Below, piece by piece: positions 6,793-11,420 of a stretch of 11,420 nucleotides of DNA (the first letter of the stretch is position 1; each line of letters opens with the position of its first letter). The notes beneath the pieces are model-generated. The model saw only the letters and a list, made by a program, of their open reading frames with translations. It did no database searches and was not told where the DNA came from. The position numbers were made by a program, and so were the translations under genes. Origin of the DNA: Nitrospiria bacterium (GTDB taxonomy: Bacteria > Nitrospirota > Nitrospiria > Nitrospirales > UBA8639); contig JAUIKP010000054.1 of NCBI GenBank assembly GCA_030430725.1, positions 1-11,420 of the forward strand, in the 5' to 3' direction.

Positions 6793-6938
6793 GGGTCTGT
6801 TGAAAAAAGCCGCCAGCGGCGTTCTCGCCATTTTCCCGTGCTCACGTACTCCTTGTACGCTCCGCGCGCAAAAATGGCTGTGGCCTTGCTGGACGGACCC
6901 TTCGGAAAGACTCAGGGCATGCTTTTTTGAACCGACCC
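6793..6938. mobile_element. MITE/REP-like dyad element with 18-bp terminal inverted repeats
   Basis: The left end GGGTCTGTTGAAAAAAGC (6793-6810) pairs with the right end (6921-6938) at 16 of 18 positions. Inside are further nested arms: CCAGC 6813-6817 with GCTGG 6888-6892, and GCCATTTT 6827-6834 with AAAATGGC 6871-6878. The 146-bp unit has no coding capacity. I recall near-identical cores ('GTTGAAAAA...GCCAGCGGCGTTCTCGC') scattered between genes in Nitrospira genomes, which is also the main taxonomic hint here. The ends resemble terminal repeats of DDE transposons, so mobilisation in trans is plausible. I see no target-site duplication, so it may be old or inserted without one. The dyad structure is seen directly; the class is inferred. 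Confidence 0.7.
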
Positions 6939-7087
6939 GAGGCCTCTGATCTTCAAAGTCGCCTTGGGGGTTTTTGCCCATGGAGAACAGTATTATTCAA
7001 CACTCCCTTCTATGCCCTATGACCTACCAGACTCATTCTCCTGCAGGTACAATCGAGAATCCACATCATAGCCTTTTAGCCCAGCAA

Positions 7088-7094
7088 AAGGAGG
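7088..7094 (+). promoter_or_regulatory. strong ribosome-binding site of the BLUF gene
   Basis: AAGGAGG is close to a perfect anti-16S complement and sits 10 bases before ATG 7105. It favours this start over the ATG at 7114 (Met4), from which the spacing would be 19. Confidence 0.75.
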
Positions 7095-7104
7095 GATTCA
7101 CCCA

Positions 7105-7989
7105 ATGATCCAAATGTCCTATATCAGTTCGGCCACGAGAGCCATGTCTCAGGATGACTTGGAGGATATTCTGAGGATTAGCCGCGAAAACAATGCCCAG
7201 TTAGGCATTACGGGGATGCTGCTGTATGGAAACAAAACCTTTATCCAAATCATGGAGGGCGAAGAAAAGGTGGTCAATGCATTGATTGAGAAAATCAAAC
7301 GGGACCCACGCCATACCGACTTTCACGTGCTCAAGAAAAAACCCATCGAACGGCGGGAATATTCTGATTGGAGCATGGGATTTAAACGGGTTTCCGAAGA
7401 TGATTTTCAAGCGGTCAAGGGACTCGAAACGCTATCGGAAAAAGACTTCACTGCGGCATTTTTGGGAAGCCACGGGAGCATTGTGGAATCCTTGATGGAC
7501 CATTTCCGTAAGGACCGAATGAGAAAAATCGGGCAGGAAGAATTGTCCCTTGATCAGGAAGATCGCCTCATTCAAATCCTTCATCAGACCATTCGGGCCG
7601 CAGTCAGAGTATTAGCCGTACTGATGGTCTTTACCATTCTCTGGGGAGTGGTTGATGTCGTCTATATCATCTATTCCAAACTGATCTCTCCAAGTTTCAC
7701 CACATTCAATATTCGGGATATCGTCAGCACATTTGGCGCTTTTTTAGCGGTACTCATTGCCATAGAAATCTTCATTAACATTACCCTCTATATCCGCAAA
7801 GATGTCATTCACATTAAATTAGTCGTGGCGACCGCCTTAATGGCCATCGCCAGAAAGGTGATCATATTCGATTTTAAAGAAATGACCCCGCCCTATATTT
7901 TTGGAACTGCTGCGGTCGTGTTGGCTTTGGGTATCACCTACTGGCTCATCGAAAGACGGCTCACCTGGAGTGAGCCGGATAATCTGTAG
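7105..7989 (+). CDS. BLUF blue-light sensor fused to a PsiE-like membrane domain
   Basis: A protein of 294 aa with a strong ribosome-binding site (AAGGAGG 7088-7094, 10 bases from ATG). Residues 1-95 are a BLUF domain: MIQMSYISSAT, RENNAQLGITGMLLY, FIQIMEGEEKVV, RDPRH and YSDWSMGF. Tyr6, Asn30, Gln48, Trp89 and Met91 match AppA Tyr21, Asn45, Gln63, Trp104 and Met106 with a constant offset of 15, so the flavin photocycle core is complete. After a charged helical linker (about 96-160) come four membrane helices (about 166-190, 204-230, 236-255 and 263-282) with DIVSTFGAFLAVLIAIEIFINITLYI and HIKLVVATALMAIARKVIIFDF, which resemble the PsiE (phosphate-starvation-inducible E) family. The N-terminus should be cytoplasmic. 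Blue light would thus act on a membrane module of unknown output. It is monocistronic by spacing, with gene-poor DNA on both sides. Confidence 0.9.
   Translation: MIQMSYISSATRAMSQDDLEDILRISRENNAQLGITGMLLYGNKTFIQIMEGEEKVVNALIEKIKRDPRHTDFHVLKKKPIERREYSDWSMGFKRVSEDDFQAVKGLETLSEKDFTAAFLGSHGSIVESLMDHFRKDRMRKIGQEELSLDQEDRLIQILHQTIRAAVRVLAVLMVFTILWGVVDVVYIIYSKLISPSFTTFNIRDIVSTFGAFLAVLIAIEIFINITLYIRKDVIHIKLVVATALMAIARKVIIFDFKEMTPPYIFGTAAVVLALGITYWLIERRLTWSEPDNL
7957..7977 (+). terminator. possible hairpin at the end of the BLUF gene
   Basis: CGGCTCAC (7957-7964) and GTGAGCCG (7970-7977) form a perfect 8-bp GC-rich stem with a 5-base loop, ending ten bases before the stop codon. The following bases are only moderately T-rich, so termination would be weak or Rho-assisted. 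It may simply be coding sequence. Confidence 0.3.
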
Positions 7990-8583
7990 TAATTTTGTAG
8001 TAATTACAGATGCGATTATCTGCCATTTTCCATTGACGGGAGACCAGTACCCTCCGATGTCATTTCCGGTGAAGAATTTTATACTTTCACCCCTACGTGT
8101 TTCCGGGTACGGGATTTTCGCAAGACATAGCTAACAGCTTACCCCGTCGTTGGATATTCCTGTTTTTCAGCTTCTTCAGTCTTTACACCAACTATCCGCT
8201 TCTAGATGGGCTGTTTTTTCCATTTGAAAGAAATCCTCGGTCAACACATGAGATCTTGCAGACTTGTCGAGGGTTTTGAATGTTCTCCTTGGAGAGTTCG
8301 TGACTGGTGTAGTTTAATGAAATAAAACACGCAGGGTGCTAGGGAAAGAATTTTTACATGCGGAGAAGCGGATAACAATTTAGATGGACGACCGGATGGC
8401 CATCAACGTCAAGGATAAAAATCCCATCTGACCTGTGAAAACTCTTTATCCCTCTCCTTCCGATGGTGACCGCATTCCAAGGACCGGTCTATAACCGTGG
8501 CCTTCCTGTTGGATAGGGCAACACGCCATGGAGAGACCTCTGAAATCACTCAAATCTGTTCTGCAAAATCTTAGGACACTACC
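7990..8583 (+). other. 594-bp stretch without a recognisable gene
   Basis: I find no frame with a ribosome-binding site and a sensible protein, on either strand; the longest antisense frame (8446-8832) is a shadow of the DUF427 gene. The stretch contains a doubled 10-mer TGTAGTAATT (7985-7994 and 7996-8005), a 10-bp palindrome GATGGCCATC (8395-8404) and a 15-base match to the E. coli lac operator (8367-8381). It probably holds the promoter region of the DUF427 gene, but I cannot place it. Confidence 0.4.
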
Positions 8584-9135
8584 ATGCCAAACCCCATCTT
8601 TGACCAAAATATAGAAATCCGGATTCCGAAGCGGGGGCAAGAATCTGTTTGGAATTACCCCCAACCACCAAGACTGCAGCGGGTTCATCAACAGATGAGA
8701 GTTGAATTTGGTGGACTGATTCTGGCTGAAACAACCCAGGGGTATCGAATTCTCGAAACAGGAATCCCTCCGGTATATTATTTTCCCCCCACTGATGTCC
8801 GCATCGCCTATCTTATGCTGAGCGTTAGGCAAACCGTATGTGAGTGGAAAGGAATGGCGCGTTATTGGTCAATTAAGATGGGGAAACGAATGGCTTCTGA
8901 TGCCGCATGGAGTTACCCACATCCCGGGAAAGGGTATGAGGATATTTCCAATTATTTAGCATTTTATCCCGGAAAGGTGGATGCCTGCTATGTAGGAAAG
9001 CAAAAGGTTTATCCCCAATCCGGTGAATTTTATGGCGGGTGGATCACCTCAAAAATCCTCGGCCCCTTCAAAGACACACCCGGCATTTCATTTTGGCAAA
9101 CCAAATTCAATGGTAAAAACGATTACTCAGGTTGA
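8584..9135 (+). CDS. DUF427 family protein
   Basis: A protein of 183 aa containing a full DUF427 domain. Motifs in order: VWNYPQPPR (22-30), FGGLILAETTQGYRILETGIPPVYYFPP (42-69), VCEWKGMARYW (85-95), AAWSYPHP (107-114), YLAFYPGKVDACYVG (124-138) and FYGGWIT (149-155). DUF427 proteins are soluble, small-barrel proteins of unknown biochemical function, found widely in bacteria, haloarchaea and fungi. Some genomes carry them beside photolyase or other light-response genes, as here, where the photolyase starts 110 bases downstream. The start ATG 8584 has only a weak AGGA upstream (about 8573), but the next in-frame ATG is inside the conserved domain. The C-terminal 25 residues beyond FYGGW look less conserved. 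Confidence 0.88.
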   Translation: MPNPIFDQNIEIRIPKRGQESVWNYPQPPRLQRVHQQMRVEFGGLILAETTQGYRILETGIPPVYYFPPTDVRIAYLMLSVRQTVCEWKGMARYWSIKMGKRMASDAAWSYPHPGKGYEDISNYLAFYPGKVDACYVGKQKVYPQSGEFYGGWITSKILGPFKDTPGISFWQTKFNGKNDYSG

Positions 9136-9159
9136 TCGATCCCGAAAAACATGTATGAT
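9132..9159 (+). promoter_or_regulatory. sigma70-like promoter for the photolyase gene
   Basis: TTGATC (9132-9137) and TATGAT (9154-9159) are separated by 16 bases, giving 4/6 and 5/6 matches to the -35 and -10 consensus. It overlaps the stop codon of the DUF427 gene and would give a leader of about 80 bases before ATG 9246. This suggests the photolyase can be transcribed on its own. Confidence 0.4.
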
Positions 9160-9245
9160 CTGCCACGACGGTTATCGTTAAAAACTTTGGCAGACATGGT
9201 GAAGCCTTAAATTTTTGGCTCCGAGCAGTCAGGAAGACATAAAAC

Positions 9246-10679
9246 ATGAGAGCACCCAACTCCCCTGTCGTGGTCTGGTTTCGGCAGGATTTACGCATCA
9301 AGGACAACCCGGCATTGTTGGCTGCCCATCAAACAGGGCACCCCATTCTCCCATTATTTATTTGGGATGAGGAAAATAGCGGAGAATGGAAGTTAGGCGG
9401 GGCCAGCCGTTGGTGGTTGCATGAAAGTCTCAAGGCACTGAACGAAGCCTTGCAGAGCAAACTTTACTTCGAGGCAGGATCGGCTCAACAGGTAATCATG
9501 GACATCATCAAAGAGACAGGAGCAGAAGCGATTTATTGGAACCGCTGTTACGAGCCCTGGCGAATCACCAGCGATACCCGCATTCAAGAGACATTGCAGA
9601 CCAAAGGAATGAAGGTGCACACCTTTAACGGGTCCCTGCTTTTTGAACCCCAAACAGCGCTCAAGAGCGACGGCACTCCTTATAAGGTGTTCACGCCCTT
9701 TTATCAAAAGGGATGCCTTGGAAGGGGCAATGAGCCCCGCCGACCCTCAAAAGCCCCCAAAAACTTACGGCTTTCCACACACAGAGGTGTGGCGCTGATA
9801 GATTTAGAACTGCTGCCGGCTATTGCCTGGCACAACAAACTTGCGAAATATTGGAAGCCCGGAGAAGCCGGGGCACATGCCCGATTGAAAGCCTTTCTTA
9901 AAAATGGCCTCAAACAGTACAAAGAAGGCCGGAACTATCCTTCTGAAAATAATGTCTCCCGATTATCGCCGCATCTGCATTTTGGGGAAATCTCACCGAA
10001 TGAGGTGTGGTATGCCGCCAAACAACACATGGGTACGAAAGGATGGCGAAAAAACGGCGAAACATTTCTGAGTGAGCTTGGATGGCGGGAGTTTTCCTAC
10101 AGCCTACTCTTCCATTTCCCCGACCTCCCTCGAAAAAATCTGCAAAAGAAATTTAATAAATTTCCCTGGCGTAGGGACCAGAAATCTCTGAAAAAATGGC
10201 AACAAGGCCAAACCGGATACCCCATCGTGGATGCCGGCATGCGGGAACTATGGGAAACCGGGTACATGCATAACCGCGTGCGCATGATTGTCGGATCGTT
10301 TCTGGTCAAAAACCTTATGTTGCATTGGCATCTAGGGGAGGATTGGTTCTGGGATACATTGGTTGATGCCGATCTTGCCAACAACAGTGCCAGCTGGCAA
10401 TGGATCGCAGGCTGTGGAGCCGATGCCGCACCGTATTTTAGAATTTTCAATCCCGTCACGCAGGGGAAAAAGTTTGATCACCATGGCGCGTATGTCCGAC
10501 GGTTTATCCCCGAGTTAAAAAAGATGCCGGACAAATACCTCCATAATCCATGGGAGGCGCCTGAAAAAGTGTTGGTGGAGGCGGGTGTGCAACTTGGAGA
10601 AGATTATCCCCTACCAATCGTCACACTGGGCGATTCCAGGGAGCGGGCGTTGGACGCATTTTCTGAATTGGCGCAATGA
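9246..10679 (+). CDS. phrB: deoxyribodipyrimidine photolyase (class I CPD photolyase)
   Basis: A protein of 477 aa, typical for class I CPD photolyases, which split cyclobutane pyrimidine dimers in DNA using blue/near-UV light and reduced FAD. Residues 7-130 form the antenna-binding alpha/beta domain (VVVWFRQDLRIKDNPALLAA). The FAD domain includes SRLSPHLHFGEISP, TGYPIVDAGMRELWETGYMHNRVRM and DLANNSASWQWIAGCGADAAPYFRIFNPVTQGKKFD. The electron-transfer tryptophan triad of E. coli PhrB (W306/W359/W382) maps to Trp308, Trp361 and Trp384 by matching spacing. The retained WQW and MHNR motifs favour repair activity over a cryptochrome role. AGGA lies about 12 bases before ATG. It sits 110 bases after the DUF427 gene with its own candidate promoter. 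A CryB/Cry-DASH or (6-4) enzyme is unlikely given these motifs. Confidence 0.93.
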   Translation: MRAPNSPVVVWFRQDLRIKDNPALLAAHQTGHPILPLFIWDEENSGEWKLGGASRWWLHESLKALNEALQSKLYFEAGSAQQVIMDIIKETGAEAIYWNRCYEPWRITSDTRIQETLQTKGMKVHTFNGSLLFEPQTALKSDGTPYKVFTPFYQKGCLGRGNEPRRPSKAPKNLRLSTHRGVALIDLELLPAIAWHNKLAKYWKPGEAGAHARLKAFLKNGLKQYKEGRNYPSENNVSRLSPHLHFGEISPNEVWYAAKQHMGTKGWRKNGETFLSELGWREFSYSLLFHFPDLPRKNLQKKFNKFPWRRDQKSLKKWQQGQTGYPIVDAGMRELWETGYMHNRVRMIVGSFLVKNLMLHWHLGEDWFWDTLVDADLANNSASWQWIAGCGADAAPYFRIFNPVTQGKKFDHHGAYVRRFIPELKKMPDKYLHNPWEAPEKVLVEAGVQLGEDYPLPIVTLGDSRERALDAFSELAQ

Positions 10680-11187
10680 TCCCCATGCTCCCTCCAAGAC
10701 GGGCAACATGAGAATTTTTGTCGTCCCGTGCTTTCAAGGGAGAGTCAAAAGGACTTCTGAGGGTGCCTTTCGACCAAAATCCGTTGGGCCGCCCCCAATA
10801 TATCTATGAGTGGGTCCTTGGTCGGTGGCAGAATCCTTCCATGTCGTTAACGAAATCGGCCTACGCCTGCACTGCTGTCCTAATAGTTTCCTCCTCCACC
10901 AATGCAACAGCCCCAACAGGTTGCTTCGTGTACTAAACAACCTCGTGGGTGAACTCCTGCCTTGTAACTTCTTCGATCCTAGGTAACCCACCTCCTGACA
11001 TATTCAGGCGCTTGTCATCGGTCTCTGTACAATCACAGAAAAATCAAAACGAGCTGTCTAAGGTTTGTTTAATTTTTTTTTGTATGCCTGGGGGACATAA
11101 GAATATAGTGAAATTGAGCAGGTTTTAAGAATTCGATTGACATCTAACAAATATTTCAATGCATTTTCTGTTCTTTTGGAGGTTCTC
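10680..11187 (+). other. 508-bp stretch without a recognisable gene
   Basis: Frames of 70-85 codons on either strand (10718-10936 +, 10734-10991 -) lack ribosome-binding sites and known motifs. Small dyads are present: GTGGGT 10945-10950 with ACCCAC, and TCTGT 11024-11028 with ACAGA 11035-11039. The distal part is AT-rich (11040-11170) and probably holds the promoter of the following methyltransferase gene. Confidence 0.4.
11137..11165 (+). promoter_or_regulatory. candidate promoter of the methyltransferase gene
   Basis: A perfect -35 hexamer TTGACA (11137-11142) is followed after 17 bases by TGCATT, a poor -10 (3/6). The AT-rich surroundings and the position about 25 bases before the coding start fit a regulated promoter that might need an activator, or derepression, but the -10 element is weak. 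Confidence 0.3.
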
Positions 11188-11420
11188 ATGGCTATGCTCG
11201 CGGCACTTGCACGCTCTTTAACTGATCGGGGTGTCATTCCGGATGGGGTGCTCCGTTTGAGCATTCGGCATTTGGTCCGCCGGAGGCTGAAGGAGATCTC
11301 CTATAACAAACAGGCTCTGCTCTCCTATAAGGTATCCTTCATTGAGGACATTGGCAGGTCTTGCATAGCACCCTTTCCGGAAAAAGCCAATTCCCAACAC
11401 TATGAAGTCCCGGCAGGATT
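11188..11420 (+). CDS. cyclopropane-fatty-acid-synthase-type SAM methyltransferase, N-terminal part
   Basis: The gene runs off the right edge; 77 codons are visible. The Shine-Dalgarno GGAGG (11178-11182) is 5 bases before ATG 11188; ATG 11194 is an alternative. The product begins MAMLAALARSLTDRGVIPDGVLRLSIRHLVRRRLKEI and reaches CIAPFPEKANSQHYEVPAG. The late motif A-N-x-Q-H-Y-E-V-P-A is the entry to the methyltransferase domain in the CFA-synthase-like family found in LitR/CarH light regulons, and the preceding helical segment with LVRRRL matches that subfamily. These enzymes transfer a methylene or methyl group from S-adenosylmethionine to unsaturated phospholipid chains. The catalytic domain lies outside the window, so whether it is a true cyclopropane synthase cannot be judged. 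Confidence 0.7.
   Translation, partial: MAMLAALARSLTDRGVIPDGVLRLSIRHLVRRRLKEISYNKQALLSYKVSFIEDIGRSCIAPFPEKANSQHYEVPAG

Noticed and set aside
7047..7054. GTACAATC shared by the BLUF upstream region and the methyltransferase upstream region (11027-11034)
   Set aside because: An 8-base match is common in 11 kb, and the flanks diverge.
7985..8005. Doubled TGTAGTAATT as a tandem repeat or attachment site
   Set aside because: There are only two copies of a 10-mer at the end of a gene, with no integrase or other element nearby.
8446..8832. 128-codon antisense frame across the start of the DUF427 gene
   Set aside because: Most of it is opposite clear DUF427 motifs, and no start signal was seen.
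10097..10459. 120-codon antisense frame inside the photolyase gene
   Set aside because: It lies entirely opposite the most conserved part of the photolyase and has no ribosome-binding site or domain motif, so it is a shadow frame.

Overview
The window looks like chromosomal DNA of moderate GC content from a free-living bacterium, most probably a member of the Nitrospira lineage (Nitrospirota). The basis for this is modest. An interspersed dyad element at 6793-6938 carries a 'GTTGAAAAA...GCCAGCGGCGTTCTCGC' core that I recall from Nitrospira genomes, and the protein families fit that group. All eleven full-length or partial genes that I assign to recognised families, plus one 50-codon ORF, lie on the + strand.

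Layout. Positions 3-1034 hold three closely spaced genes: the 3' end of a DUF4149/TMEM205-like membrane protein, an exported PDZ-domain protein and a 50-aa unknown. Positions 1076-3593 form a tight operon. It encodes a RudS-like fusion (TudS/DUF523 plus DUF1722), overlapping by 8 bases a MerR-type regulator with a B12-binding domain (CarH/LitR family), followed after 12 bases by a CbiX/SirB-like metal chelatase. A small VOC-fold protein (3652-4008) and an FAD-dependent amine-oxidase-type oxidoreductase (4081-5328) come next. A globin-like protein with a C-terminal membrane segment (5554-6192) precedes about 900 bp without a recognisable gene, which contains the dyad element. Then come a BLUF photoreceptor domain fused to a PsiE-like four-helix membrane domain (7105-7989), a gene-poor 594-bp stretch, a DUF427 protein (8584-9135), a class I CPD photolyase (9246-10679), another 508-bp gene-poor stretch, and the 5' end of a cyclopropane-fatty-acid-synthase-type methyltransferase (11188 to the window edge).

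How it fits together. Most genes after 1076 have a plausible link to light or photo-oxidative stress: a cobalamin photoreceptor/repressor (CarH type), a blue-light flavin sensor (BLUF), a photolyase, a predicted eraser of the near-UV-absorbing tRNA base 4-thiouridine (RudS type), a lipid-modifying methyltransferase, a flavoenzyme and DUF427. Such genes are known to co-occur in LitR/CarH light regulons. The chelatase beside the B12-dependent regulator suggests a link between cobalt/tetrapyrrole supply and the sensor. Shared regulation is inferred, not shown.

The most unusual items are the BLUF-PsiE fusion, the CarH-like protein whose W-x9-EH motif reads W-x9-EQ, the globin-like protein that appears to lack the proximal histidine and ends in a membrane helix, and the dyad element with 18-bp terminal inverted repeats.
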